Shown piece after piece: positions 46,206 to 58,595 of a DNA stretch of 64,000 nucleotides. The notes under the pieces were generated by a model. It did no database searches and was not told where the DNA came from. It worked only from the letters and a program-made list of their open reading frames with translations. Location: positions 16,071,799-16,135,798 of the forward strand of contig CM033108.1 in NCBI GenBank assembly GCA_019321725.1. Reading direction: 5' to 3'. Source of the stretch: Paulownia fortunei. Taxonomy: Eukaryota; Streptophyta; Magnoliopsida; Lamiales; Paulowniaceae. Position numbers and translations under genes: made by a program. How positions within the stretch are numbered: position 1 is the first letter of the stretch; each line of letters starts with the position of its first letter.

Positions 46206-47472
46206 GATTTAGGCATGTTTAGTTATTACATTTCTTTGTTTATGTTTGTGTTCTCACTTTTATTGCTTTAGCATGTATGCTTTCATGCCTTCTTTTATTG
46301 TGTAGATGGATGTCGCCTTGGTGATATGTGTGGATCTCCCATGAACTCCAAATACATCATTTATTGGAAAGGGGATTTTCTTATTTCCACCTCTTATGTG
46401 TATTAATGCTTTAAACATAGAGGACAATGTTAATTTTAAAGTTGGGAGTGGAATTTGTATTTTGTGTGTTTAAACTTTATGTGAAAAATTAAGCCATTTT
46501 TTTTAATTTGAATTACATATGTTGTGTAATGAGAGTACAAGAGTAGACATGCTTTGTTGACAACTTAGTTGAGTTCATATTTTGTGATTGAATGAATAAC
46601 TTAATTACCGATTGCCTATGAACATGATCACACTTTTATTCACTAGTTACCTTTTAAGCTGTTTTTCAAAGAATGGTATGTGCAAGGCATATGAATGACC
46701 ACTATTCAACTTCATTTCTTGAAGCTCACTATACTGACCCTTTATAGCCCGAAAAACCAATGATTGTCCCCAAGAGAGCTTAAAGTATGATATTTTATGC
46801 ATAATCTTATCAAGGAATCATATGGAGACATGTTGAGGGCACGCATGAATGTATTTAGGGTTATGAGCAAGGAAAATATGCAAAGAAATAAATGACAACT
46901 CATGTTGATGAAAAGAAACAAGTTTAGGGGTTGTGAAAGCAAAAGAACAAGAAATCAAGCCTTGGAATTCATGAACAATTTGTGAAAAAGAAAATAAAAG
47001 AAAAGCATGAATCCTTAAGAAAAAAAATTGGGAAAGAGAAAAGAAAGAATGAGAGTGAGATTCTATGTACAATGCTTTATGCTCTCTTACGTTGTTCATC
47101 CCTATCTTTCTTTGTAAGCTAATACCTAAGCTTTGCATTACAAGCTTATTAAAGTGCTTTTGATCCAAGTTTGCAAGTGTCTATATTAGTGGAGAATTTG
47201 TATGAAAAGCAAGCCTATAGAACACCTAGAACTTCTTTTCTTAGATTATGAGAATAATTGGTTGTCAAATTCATACCTAAAATACATGCATGAAACTTGA
47301 GCTTGACATTTCACACACACATGTTTTGAATTCATAACTAGATTAACGAAGCACAAGTTTTGTAGTATCATTCGATTAGCTTTATGACTAACCTTTGGAT
47401 TCATGGGCAATAAAGGTTGATCAAGTTAGAAAATTCCTGATCAATATATGAACCTATGATTGTTTGATTTCA
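46206..47472. other. Non-coding spacer of Tat/Athila type
   Basis: It holds the 3' UTR-like 'ggacaatg...gttgggagtgg' motif and a stretch of A-rich purine text (about 46980-47050) often seen after that motif in these elements. The open frames on the minus strand (46742-46942, 46818-47168) are low-complexity and overlap in different frames. I see no gene. Confidence 0.5.
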
Positions 47473-48135
47473 CTTGAGTTCCTAAACTTGAAGCCAGCTC
47501 CCCCAATAGAGTATCATTGTTGTCTATCTTTGCATCATTCTTATTAAATTAGGCTCTTATTTTGCCAATGAAAGTACTTAGCAACCCCTCCAATGATGCA
47601 TTTTTCTCATCTTTGGTTTCCATAAATGAAGTGTTAGTGGATGCCATGGAATCCATTCCTTGAGAAGCTTCATAAGAAGTCCAAACTACAAATTGGTTAG
47701 AAAGGGAAGATATTTGTGCAACTAGTTAGTTGTGTGAATGAGTCTACTTCAATAACAATAGCAACCTTTTTAATGAAAGATCTCTCGAAAGGCTATTGAT
47801 AGCTATTAGTAGCCATCTTCTCAACACTTCTAGCCTTATGAATACAAATACATATAACCCAATGTAAGACAAGACAACATCAAAATATGGGAAGAAAGTA
47901 AAAACAATCTAAACTAAAATCAAGACTAATTCATTATAATATTAATGTAATTAGGATAAACAATCCCCGGCAATGGCGCCAAAAACTTGTTCGTGAAATA
48001 TGTTACAAATTGCAAGTGCACAATGTCAAGTTTTAATATAACGGTGAGTGAGTTGATTATCCATAAGGATTGTAATAAAGAATTGCAACAAGTATTGTAG
48101 TTCAAATAGTCTTAATTTTATCTAGATATCAGCAC
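47473..48135 (-). pseudogene. gag: Second Athila/Tat gag copy with primer site, inverted
   Basis: This is the inverted partner of about 44990-45650. The primer site TGGCGCCATTGCCGGGG is at 47965-47981 (minus). The gag start is at 47814-47816, reading MATNSYQ and then TAG at codon 8, and text parallel to the other copy follows (SYEASQGMDSMAST) with indels. The two copies point toward each other, with a loop of about 1.8 kb. Confidence 0.75.
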
Positions 48136-48204
48136 ACCAATCTAACACCCAACATATTCCCTTGTGATGATCAAATAATCAAAAGATATATTAAAGAGTT
48201 GTAG

Positions 48205-49160
48205 TGTTAAAGTAGGATGTCTGGTGCACTAATTAGATTGGGTGTATTGTACTCTGTTCATTGTATATGTAAAATAATCTTATTGGGAATCATATTAATA
48301 GAAGGGTACTTTCTTTATCTTATGTTTTTTATTTATTTTCTGCACATTAGATAAAGTCCTTAGATCAAATTTAGTTATAAGGCATGGTCGTGCATGTTAT
48401 GGCGATCATGGAGCATGCCTTTAAAACTTTAGTCTTAAATAGGTTTCAAGTCCATAGCTTTTTGAGATGGGACATCAAATTGTCCAATACGACTTGCGCA
48501 TACGATACGTATTTGTATGACGAGGATATCTCATTCCATAGGCATTAGCGATGTGTGTAGGTGCTTGTTAGAGAACAAGTATACTAAACAGACCTGCATG
48601 ATATTCTCAGTTTGAAAATTATTTGCTGAATTAAGAACTTCTATGTTACGATAGAGCACAACTAGTCCTTTGACTTGAGGCACCATACTAGCCTTATACG
48701 TTTCATATCTTACTTTGATGCATTCTCCTGATTTCCTAAAAATCACAAAGGGATTACGTTAGGTATTGCATCTACACATATGGAGGTTAATGAGTGGCCA
48801 ACAAAGGATCTGTCACTTGTCAAATAGAACAAGTGAAACTCCTATGTTTTCATATAGTTCGTGGCTCTAAAATCCTTGGCAAAGGTATGATGAATGTTAG
48901 AAAATGGTTTATGATGTTTCATCAAGAGTCACTAGAACTTGAAATGGAATCATAGTTATTTAATTGATTTAAGGTTTTGACTGTTATCCATACCCTAAAC
49001 TTAATAAGAAAATTAGTTGATGGAAGGACCTTACGTGTATAGTATTTATAATAAAATAGAATCACTTTTTTTACCTAAAATTAGTTTTGCCATAATTATT
49101 TACTTAATATTTTCATGGGTAGTGAGTTCTAGGATTTAAAGAGTTAATTCTAGCAGATTA
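48205..49160 (+). repeat. R1, longest copy (continues at 58596)
   Basis: It starts TGTTAAAGTAGG and holds the sequence of the other R1 copies in order, including 'tacgataga', 'ggcaccatactagccttat' and 'atggaggttaatgagtggcc'. No ORF of note. It is interrupted after GATTA by A3 and resumes at 58596. Being LTR-like and without a coding region, it may be a solo LTR or a non-autonomous element. Confidence 0.7.
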
Positions 49161-52100
49161 TGTCACACCCTCCCAACAATATGTATAAATATATATATAA
49201 ACAACCTGTGCAACATAATTTGTGCATGTATGCATGTGTATAACTTTTTTTTTTTCTACTCAGTTCAGCAAAACATTGATAAAAGTAAAGTGCTTTCATA
49301 TCCTGTCACATTGTATATACATATGTAGTTATTAAATATTAACCAAGTCTATCAAACCATCACAAACCTAAACTTTATATTACAAAGGAGTTTTGAAAGT
49401 GATATACAGGATAAAGTCACTAATATAATACAATAACTGTAAAATAAAAAACACATCCCACAAAATAGCCCAACAGGTCGTCATCCAAGTACATTGATCT
49501 TTGAAAGCCTGTAGGAGCTCCACTGCCAGCCAGTAAACCAGAGGTCTCAAGTCTCACCATGTTCACCTACAATGCATGAACTACATGAGCTAACGCTCAA
49601 TAAGTAAAAATCATGCATGACAAGAGTATGATATAAAATCTCATGCAACTCAACTCAAAGATATGATGCTATAAATGTGTTAAATTGAGTACTCATGAAT
49701 CAAAGAGTTTTCATTAAAAATCACTTCATTTATTAGGCCCTTGGCCCACCTACTATGCACCGGATAGAGCTCTGAACAATATCAATAATCACATGGCCAT
49801 AAAACAAATGACTCAGTCCAAGGGCCATCTCCTGGGATCACCAAAGGTCCACCCCTGTCTTCCCCTGTGATCCTCCAGAAGTCTTCCCACTGGCAGAGTC
49901 AATAAAGGCACAGTCAAGTGGTTCGCCCTCTCGTGACCACCAGAGGCACACCCCCTGTCAACCTCTGTGATCCTCCGAGAAGTAACACTCACGGCACCCC
50001 AAAATATCATATAAGCACACCTCGCATGCCTCGGTACACTAGTAGTGGCCAACCAAAATTTTTTTTTTTGAAAACCATGTCTCAAATCATATCGTGCATG
50101 CAAAAACCTCCACTATACTCATATGTCGTGCATGCACATGTAAATGCTCATGAATGGTATGTTCAATATGAAATGCAAGTCATCTTGCTCTCAACATGTT
50201 TCAAGAATCATAAGACTCTCAGTCAAATTTAATATCATCAACACATTAGGTATAAATGCTTCAAGACATACTATGTTCATGCATTGTAGTTGCAAATGGA
50301 TCTTTACTTACCTTTCACTTGGTTGGTGGCTTAGTCTAGATTTGTTTATTGTTCCCCTCCAATCTTAGATGTAAAATAGCCTGTAATATTACCCAACATC
50401 AAGCACCATTCCCAATTTGGCAAGTTGAAAGCATAAAATATCATACTAAGACCTTAAACACCAAGCTATCTAGGTTTTACAAACTAGAACCCAATCTAGT
50501 CCCTCCAATACCTTAATTTCTCATCTTAGATACATGTAAACATCATATAATTGAAGTATTATAACTCTAATATCATGTACCTAATTGTTAACACTCAATA
50601 GCAACATGTCTAGGTTGAAATATGCTAAGTTATCAAATGGGACAGATTCACATTTTCATATTTTCTTGTTGTCCAATTTAGTTGCATGATAATTTTGACA
50701 TCCCTAAGCATATCCAATCACTCCCAAATTTTTACCACACTTATATAACATGTATATAAATGTAACCATCTCATATAATTGCTAAAAATCATGGATATAG
50801 CTTCCCAAGTTCAGCTCTCTTCACAACACACTGAAACAGATTGTTTTCCTACCGTGACAGTTTTGCACACTTCATGACATTAATGGTTTTGGCACCCTTA
50901 AGTACATTCAATCACTCCCAAATTTTCACCATACTTAGATAACACATATAAAGAGACAACCAGGTCAAATTCTACAAAAAATAATGGATTTATTGATGTA
51001 AAACCAGCACCATTCACATAGGACAGAATCTGAATTTCAAAGAAGACAGTTTTGAGCACCTCTTTAATTATCACACTATATTACAATTTATAACCTCTCT
51101 AAACTTACATACATCACCTAGACTCATATATAAACACATATATGGTGAAATACACAGGTTTTAATCAAGTTATTATACATATATAAAGCATAAATATAAA
51201 AAATCAGCAAGTATACAGTTTCTGTCCCTAGTGATTTTTATTGTGATTTTGCAACTAAAAATCCTTCTTTTGTGAACTAAAAGACCACAAATAACATCCT
51301 AACATGATTATAATCAATAATAGAAGCTTTAAAAATCATAAACCCTCAAACAATTCAAGAACTTAAATCAAAACATGAATTAAAGCTCACCTATGCACAG
51401 ATTTTTGATTCAACTTGCTCCTCCTTACTTCCCTTTGCTTTCTTCACTTTTTTTTCTTTACTTGGAATTACTTGAGAGAAATTTCTAACATTCAATATGA
51501 AGGTTTTGGAAGTGAAATAGCTCAGAAAATAGTTTTTGGTCGTGGCTCAAGGGTAGAAATGAAGAAAGGTTGAGGTGGAAGCTTGGAGGTGGCAAGGTTG
51601 AGTTCAAATCTGATATTTTTCACACCTTATACAGCCCTAATCTAGTGTTTCTCATTACTTATTTATCTATGTACAACCTACTTTAATCTCCATATGATCG
51701 GATAATACATTATGCCCTAATTTCTTAACCGTTCATTCGATCTCCAAACCGATCGACATTCGATTCTTAAATGATTGTCTAGTTTTCATTTTCTAAAATC
51801 ACATGCACATATGAACCTTGTATTATGACACTTAAATTACATTATATCATGTCCGATATCCCAAGTATGTTAATCTATAGATGTATACCTTTAAAACACC
51901 TCGATCAAATCGAATCGACTCATATAAGCTTACTAGTGACACCTTTAACACTTCTAAAATTATAACATACAACCTATGAATATCCATTATATTGATCAAT
52001 CTATTCTTTATCTTATCTAAATATAGAATCACTTAATTAGGTTGTAGGATCTCAACCACTAATATCAAGTGATAGCATTGGAGGTATAATGATTAAGAAT

Positions 52101-52205
52101 GCTATAAAAGATGCGATGTAGATGTTAATGCAAATTAGCATATAAGTAGCATGTAGTGCATGAATCATATTGGCCAAGTGAGTAGTGTGAGGCTTGGGTA
52201 TTACA
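49161..52205 (-). repeat. A3 3' LTR (left), full length
   Basis: TGTCACACCC to GGGTATTACA, 3045 bp. LTR splice signals on the minus strand: first donor cataG|GTGAGC (complement of GT at 51389-51390), mini-exon 50312-50380, and an acceptor near 49570. The GC-rich module lies at about 49810-50040. Confidence 0.95.
50312..50380 (-). other. Predicted LTR mini-exon (A3)
   Basis: 69 bp. On the minus strand it is preceded by tattacAG (complement at 50381-50382) and followed by GTAAGT (complement ending at 50311). It is the same position, size and signals as in A1, A4a, A4b and A5. Confidence 0.5.
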
Positions 52206-53687
52206 TCTTTCCCTCCTTATTAGAATTTCATCCTCAAAATTTACTTACCGAAAGAGTTCTGGATACTTGACTTTCATATCATCTTCCCTTTCCCAAGTAG
52301 CTTCTTCTGTTGATTGATTTCTCCATAATACTTTAACCAATGGGATTATTTTATTTTTGATTGTTTTACTTCTCGTAAAAGAATCTCTACAGGTCTTTCT
52401 TCATAACTCAAATCTTCTTTCACTCTATAGGTTCATTCTTCAGAATATGAGATGGATTCGCAATATATTTCCTCAACATAGATACATGAAATACATTATG
52501 CACTTGAGACATTGATCCAGGTAGGTCGAGTTTGTAAGCCACATCCCAATTCGTTCAGTAATATGAAATGGACCAATATATCTAGGACTTAGCTTTCCTT
52601 TCTTTCCAAACCGCATAATCCCCTTCATTGGAGATACCTTCAGAAATACCTGATCTTCTACTGTAAATTCTAACATTCTTCTTCTTTGATCAGCATAACT
52701 TTTCTGTCGGCTCTGGGCAGTCTGCATTCGTTGACGAATTTGTGCCACAGCTTCTGTCATTTCTCGAATCATATTTGGGCCCAAAAGCTTCTTTTCACCA
52801 ACTTCATCCCAATGAACTGGAGATCTACATTTTCTACCATATAATGCTTCATAGGGGGCCATTCCAATAGTGGACTGATAGCTGTTATTATAAGAGAATT
52901 CCACTAAAGGTAAAAATTTGCTCCATTGACCATGAAAATCTAATACACAAGCTCTAAGCATATCTTCCAATGTTTGTATTGTTCGCTCTGATTGTCCATC
53001 AGTCTGAGGATGATATGCAGTGCTGAAAGATAATTGTGTTCCCAATGCCTTGTGTAAACTCTTCCAGAACATAGATAAAAACCTTGAATCTCTATCAGAA
53101 ATAATAGATAGTGGTACCCCATGAAGTCTGACCACTTCTTATATATATATCTGTGCATAACGGTCCATGGAATAAGTAGAACATACTGGAAGAAAGTGAG
53201 CAGATTTAGTTAGCCTGTCAATGATAACCCAAATAGCATCGTGACCTTTAACTATTTTAGGTAATCCCGACACGAAATCCATTGTAATTCTTTCCCATTT
53301 CCACTCTGGAATAAATAAAGGTTGCAAGGTTCCTGCTGGTCTTTGATGTTCTGCCTTTATTTGTTGACATATCAAACATTGTTCTACAAATTGAGCAACA
53401 TCTCTTTTCATACCTGGCCACCAGTAATGCGTTATCAAATCTCTATACATTTTAGTAGCTCCTGGATGCACTGAATATGGTGTTGAATGTGCCTCTGCCA
53501 AAATATGTTCCCGAATGTTGTCTACATTAGGCACATATAACCTTTTTCGAAACCGCAAGATACCATTCTCTGACATCTGAAAATCAAAAAACTTTTCTAA
53601 AGCCATATCTTTTATTATTTTAGTAACATATTCATCAACTTGTTGTCCCTGTTGAATTCTATCAATCAAAGTCGGTTGGAGTGTCAA
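52206..53687 (-). pseudogene. pol: A3 integrase and chromodomain-like tail
   Basis: Two long open parts. 53139-53687 holds the H2C2 zinc module (HSTPYSVHPGATKMY...WWPGMKRDVAQF, CLICQQIK), WERITMDFVSGLPK with the first catalytic Asp, and DAIWVIIDRLTKSAHFLP. 52473-53135 holds ISDRDSRF (second Asp), [15 protein letters not shown] (catalytic Glu), [13 protein letters not shown] and [11 protein letters not shown]. The frame is lost near 53137 and again near 52545 (one base short relative to A2). The tail at 52230-52470 resembles the chromodomain region of A2 and ends before the polypurine tract at 52206-52219. The D,D,E residues are all preserved. Confidence 0.9.
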
Positions 53688-54274
53688 AGCTGCAAATTTG
53701 CCTCTACTGATCCCTGTTGTACAATTTCTACATCCATTTTCTGTAGTTCAATTAACTCTGATTTCTGAGTCAAAGCTAAAACTGCAGTATTTTGTGTTGA
53801 TTTCCTGCTCAATGCATCAGCCACAACATTAGCCTTACCAGGATGATAGTTGATAACACAATCATAATCTTTCACTAACTCCAACCATCTTCGTTGTCGC
53901 ATATTTAACTCTTTTTGGGTGAAGAAATATTTTAAGCTCTTGTGATCAGTATATATCTCACATCGTTCACCATACAAATAATGTCTCCATATCTTAAGTG
54001 CAAACACCACCGCAGCAAGCTCTAAATCATGTGTGGGATAATTCTTCTCATACTCTTTAAGCTGTCTGGATGCATATGCAACTACTTTACCATTTTGCAT
54101 CAATACACATCCCAACCCATTTTTTGAAGCATCACTATAAACCACAAAGCCTCCAGTACCTGATGGAATAGAAAGAATAGGAGCTGAAGTTAACCTCTTC
54201 TTCAATTCCTGAAAACTTTTCTCACAAGCATCTGTCCATTTAAATATCACACATTTTCTGGTTAATTGTGTCAA
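53684..54274 (-). pseudogene. pol: A3 RNase H region
   Basis: A 196-codon open stretch with all RNase H motifs: [47 protein letters not shown] and [12 protein letters not shown]. It begins [20 protein letters not shown] and ends [13 protein letters not shown]. It overlaps the integrase frame start by a few bases in another frame, marking a frameshift near 53687. Confidence 0.9.
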
Positions 54275-54990
54275 AGGAGAAGCTATCTTGGAAATCCTTC
54301 CACAAATCTACGGTAATATCCAGCTAAACCCAAAAAACTTCGTACTTCTGAAGGATTAGTAGGTTGTAACCAACTATTAATAGCTTCTACTTTACTTGGA
54401 TCTACAGATATTCCTGCTCCTGATATTACATGTCTAGAAATACCACTCGATCAATCCAAAATTCACATTTCTTAAATTTAGCATATAGTTGTTTCTCTTT
54501 CAAAACCTCTAAAATCATTCTTAGATGTTCACCATGTTCTTCTTTTGTGCTAGAGTAAATCAAGATATCATCAATAAACACAATAACAAATCTATCAAGA
54601 AAATTTTTAAATACCCGGTTCATCAAATCCATAAAAGCTGCTGGAGCATTTGTCAACCCAAATGGCATCACCAAAAATTCATAATGTCCATATCTCGTGC
54701 TAAATGTTGTCTTGGTGACATCATCCTCTTTTATTTTCAGTTGATGGTACCCAGATCGCAGATCAATTTTTGAAAATATAGATGCACCTTGGAGCTGATC
54801 AAATAAGTCTTCTATTCTAGGCAGAGGATACTTATTCTTGATTGTAACTTTATTTAAATCTCAGTAGTCTATACACAGTCGCATTGTACCATCTTTCTTA
54901 CGCACAAATAGAAACGGTGCACCCCATGGTGAAAAGCTAGGTCTGATAAAACCTTTATCTAATAATTCTGTATTTGTATCTTCAATTCTT
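54275..54990 (-). pseudogene. pol: A3 reverse transcriptase
   Basis: The open part 54426-54674 has [40 protein letters not shown] and [14 protein letters not shown], with the catalytic Asp pair intact. A small deletion near 54433 ends it just before LGHVI. Upstream (54675-54990) is the [19 protein letters not shown] and [13 protein letters not shown] region with stops. Downstream 54275-54425 keeps [13 protein letters not shown] and [12 protein letters not shown]. Confidence 0.9.
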
Positions 54991-55830
54991 TCAACTCACT
55001 GGTGCCATTCGGTATGGAGCTTTAGATATTGGATGTGTTCCTGGATTTAGTTCAATGACAAACTCTATCTCACGGTCTGGTGGTAATCCAGGAAGATCAT
55101 CAGGAAATACTTCTGGATATTCCCGAACAACTGGCACTTCACTGAGAATAGGATGGTGTTGTTCTTTAATGCTCATAACACTCGCCAAATATCCTTCACA
55201 ACCACTATCTAATAATCTTTGTGCTCTTAATGCTGATATAATTAGGAATTTGAAACTTTGTACGATTCCAATAAAGGTGAACGGTTCCTCACCAGGAGGT
55301 TGAAAAGTTACTGTCTTTCTCAGACAATCTATTGTAGCCCGATACTTTGACAACCAATCCATACCCAAAATCATATCATAGTCATTCATGGTCAATACAA
55401 TTAAATCAGCATAGAGTTCTCTATTTTCAATGGGAATAGCACAATCTTTTAAAACATGGTTAGTTTGTTTTGAGTCTCCAGAAGGGATTATCACATTGTA
55501 ACTGACCTCAACAGTATCAGGTACTCTACCCAGCCTCTTCACATACTCAGTGGATATAAATGAGTGTGTAGCTCCAGAATCAAACAATACAAATGCTGGA
55601 GTACCAAAGACAGAGAATTTACCTGTTACCACTGATGGGTTCATCTCAGCATCTGATCTAGTGATGGTAAAGACTCTAGCTGGCACTTTTCTTTGTCCTA
55701 TTGGATTTGGATTATCTGGACATGCTCTGGCAATATGTCCAACCTTCCCACACACAAAGCAGGTTCTAGTCTCTGTCGGGCAGACTCCACTATGGTGACC
55801 ACCACATTTAGGACAAGCAGGTTGCGACAT
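54991..55830 (-). pseudogene. A3 zinc knuckle, protease and linker
   Basis: A 279-codon open stretch, the longest uninterrupted family A frame. It starts MSQPACPKCGGHHSGVCPTE, then the CCHC knuckle CFVCGKVGHIARAC, the protease active site VLFDSGATHSFIS, LKDCAIPIENRELYADLIVL and DYDMILGMDWLSKY. It ends in [20 protein letters not shown], where RT normally begins. A frameshift after PYRMAP cuts it off from RT. Nucleocapsid and protease motifs look intact. Confidence 0.9.
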
Positions 55831-55839
55831 CGGTTCTTT

Positions 55840-56746
55840 ACTTTGATCAATCTTTATACGCTTACTCTAATCCCACTGTTGTTGCCCTTGTCCAGGTTGG
55901 AATTTAGATGTTTGATTCTGCATTTGAAATGGTCTTTTCTTTTCATTTCCAACCTATCGTTGCCCCTGTCCTTGCTTAAATTGGCGTCGAATCTCCTGAG
56001 CATGAGAAATTCTAAGTTCAGCTTGTTCTGCCACTAAAGCTCTCTCAGCAACTTGTGAGTATGTCACTCCTTGGATTCCTGCCATATTCACATCTCTATA
56101 TAGCTCTGGTTTCAAGCCTTCAAGAAACTTTCAACTTTCAATGCATCAGTATTGACCATATGTGTGGCAAATCTAGATAGCTATTCAAACTTACGAATGT
56201 ATTCTCCAACTGTCATAGTTCCTTGTCGTAGCTATATAAATTCATTCATCTTCATTGCACGAACTGGAGCTATGAAGTATTTATTTCAAAACAAATCTTT
56301 GAATCTATCCCAATCATAACAGTGATATCTTCGATGCTTCTCATTGTATCCCACCAATGTCCAGCACTGCCTCGAAGCATAAATGATGCACATATCACTT
56401 TCTCTTCTTCTGAAACTCTACTGTAGTGAAATATATTTTCAAGAGTTCTCAACCAATCCTCAACAACTGTAGGATCTAGTGCATCCTCAAACACCGGTGG
56501 GTTTAGTTTTCTGAATCTTTCCCCAACTATCTCCACCTGTTCAACTCGGGGTTGTGGTTGAACCATTTCAGCCCTTGGTTGTCCCCCCATATCCCTCTGC
56601 TGGATAAGTTGCTGAATTTGTTCTGATTGTCGTTCAACAAGCTCTGTAAGTTGATTGATGATAACATCACTATCATTATTCAGAATAGGTGTCTGCTCTC
56701 CTGGGGTTCTGGCTCCACTACTACTTTCACCCCTTGTTCTCACCAT
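55840..56746 (-). pseudogene. gag: A3 gag, frameshifted
   Basis: The start is chosen at 56744-56746 (MVRTRGESSSGAR), which matches the A5 start. The frame can open further upstream to 56782. It has a Gln-rich N-terminal part (ELVERQSEQIQQLIQQRD), FRKLNPPVFEDALDPTVVEDW, RTLENIFHYSRVSEEEK and HWWDTMRSIED. One missing base near 56308 shifts the frame after ITVM. Beyond it, MKMNEFI and MTVGEYIRKFE are readable but carry stops. Confidence 0.9.
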
Positions 56747-56891
56747 GACTGCAATACCATTTTGTTTATAACAAATGGCCAATATAATTCATGAAATATA
56801 TAATGCAATATAACATAAAAAAAAACTTACTGGCATAACTGTGCTCCACAAGTTCAAAGATCATGTACATGGACAATCTACAGAATCAAGA

Positions 56892-56908
56892 CCTGGGCTC
56901 TGATACCA
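56892..56908 (-). other. A3 primer binding site (tRNA-iMet)
   Basis: TGGTATCAGAGCCCAGG on the minus strand, five bases inside the right LTR, identical in type and spacing to A2. Confidence 0.9.
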
Positions 56909-56913
56909 CTCTT

Positions 56914-58590
56914 TGTCACACCCTCCCAACAATATGTATAAATATATATAAACAACCTGTGCAACATAATTTGTGCATGTATGCATGTGTATAACCTTTT
57001 TTTTCTACTCAATTCAACAAAACATTGATAAAAGTAAAGTGCTTTATATCCTGTTACACTGTATATACATATGTAGTTATTAAATATTAACCAAGTCTAT
57101 CAAACCATCACAAACCTAAACTTTATATTACAAAGGAGTAATGTTATAAAAACTCATGGATATAGCTTCCCAAGTTCAGCTCTCTTCACAACACACTGCA
57201 ACAGATTATTTTCCTACCGTGGCAGTTTTGCACACTTCATGACATTAATGATTTTGGCACGCTTATAAACATCCAATCACTCCCAAATTTTCACCATACT
57301 TAGATAACATATATAAATAGACAACCAGGTCAATGTCTCCCAAAATTATGGATTTATGCTGTAAAACCAGCACCATTCACATATGATAGAATCTAAATTT
57401 CAAAGAAAACAGTTTTGAGCACCTCTTTAATTATCACACTATATGATAATTTATAACCTCTCTAAACTTACATACATCACGTAGACTCATATATAAACAT
57501 ATATATGGTGAAACACATAGGTTTTAATCAAGTTATTATACATATATAAAGCATAAATATAAAAAATCAGCAAGTATATAGTTTTTGTCCCTAATGATTT
57601 TTATTGTGATTTTGCAACTAAAAATCCTTCTTTTGTGAACTAAAAGACCAAAAATAACATCTAATATGATTATAATCAATAATAGAAACTTTAAAAATCT
57701 CAAACCCTCAAACAATTCAAGAACTTAAATCAAAACATGAATTAAAGCTCACCTATGCACATATTTTTTATTCAACTTGCTCCTCCTTACTTCCCTTTGC
57801 TTTCTTCAATTTTTTTTCTTTACTTGGAATTACTTGAGAGCAATTTCTAACATTCAATATGAAGGTTTTGGAAGTGAAATAGCTCAGAAAATAGTTTTTG
57901 GTCTTGGCTCAAGAGTAGAAATGAAGAAAGGTTGAGGTGGAAGCTTGAGGTGGCAAAGCTTGAGGTGGCAAGGTTGAGGTGTCAAGTTGTGGTTCAAATC
58001 TGACATTTTTTACACCTTATACAGCCCTAATCTAGTGTTTCTCATTACTTAATTATCTATGAACAACCTACTTTAATTTCCATATGATCGGATAATACAT
58101 TATGCCCTACTTTCTTGCCTTTCATTCGATCTTCAAACCGATCAACATTCGATTCTTAAATGATCATCTAGTTTTCATTTTCTAAAATCACATGCATATA
58201 TGAACCTTGTATTATGACACTTAAATTATATTATATCATGTCCGATATACCAAGTATGTTAATCTATAGATGTATACCTTTAAAACACCTCGATCAAATC
58301 AAATCGACTCATATAAGCTTACTAGTGACACCTTTAACATTTCTAAAATTATAACATACAACCTATGAATATCCATTATACTGATTAATCTATTCTTTAT
58401 CTTATTTAAATATAGAATCACTTAATTAGGTTGTAGGATCTCAACCATATCAAGTGATAGCATTGGAGGTATAATGATTAAGAATGCTATAAAAGATGCG
58501 ATGTAGATGTTAATGCAAATTAGTATATAAGTAGCATGTAGTACATGAATCATATTGGCCAAGTGAGTAGTGTGAGGCTTGGATATTACA
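56914..58590 (-). repeat. A3 5' LTR (right), internally deleted
   Basis: TGTCACACCC to GGATATTACA, 1677 bp. It lacks about 1.39 kb corresponding to 49390-50783 of the left LTR, joined near 57139. The lost part includes the mini-exon, the GC-rich module and the LTR acceptor. The ends are not splice-like, unlike the B LTR gap. Confidence 0.95.
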
Positions 58591-58595
58591 GATTA

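Larger units (their letters stand above)
49161..58590 (-). mobile_element. Ty3/gypsy chromovirus (Tekay/Del-like) A3, nearly complete, with GATTA duplication
   Basis: A 9.4-kb element on the minus strand. Left LTR (3') is 49161-52205, internal 52206-56913, right LTR (5') 56914-58590. GATTA is duplicated at 49156-49160 and 58591-58595, so both ends are original. All domains are present in order: gag, CCHC, protease, RT, RNase H, integrase, chromodomain-like tail. It carries at least six frameshifts or stops and is non-functional. Compared with A2, many more frames are open, so it is the youngest family A element here. Confidence 0.95.

Noticed and set aside
46742..47168. Two overlapping minus-strand open frames as a possible host gene
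   Set aside because: They overlap in different frames, are low-complexity (Ser/Phe/Leu-rich from purine tracts), and lie in Tat-type 3' sequence with no splice or domain support.
49390..50783. A3 LTR gap as a second case of intron loss
   Set aside because: The borders are not GT-AG on the element strand, and the gap removes the mini-exon and parts of both candidate introns.
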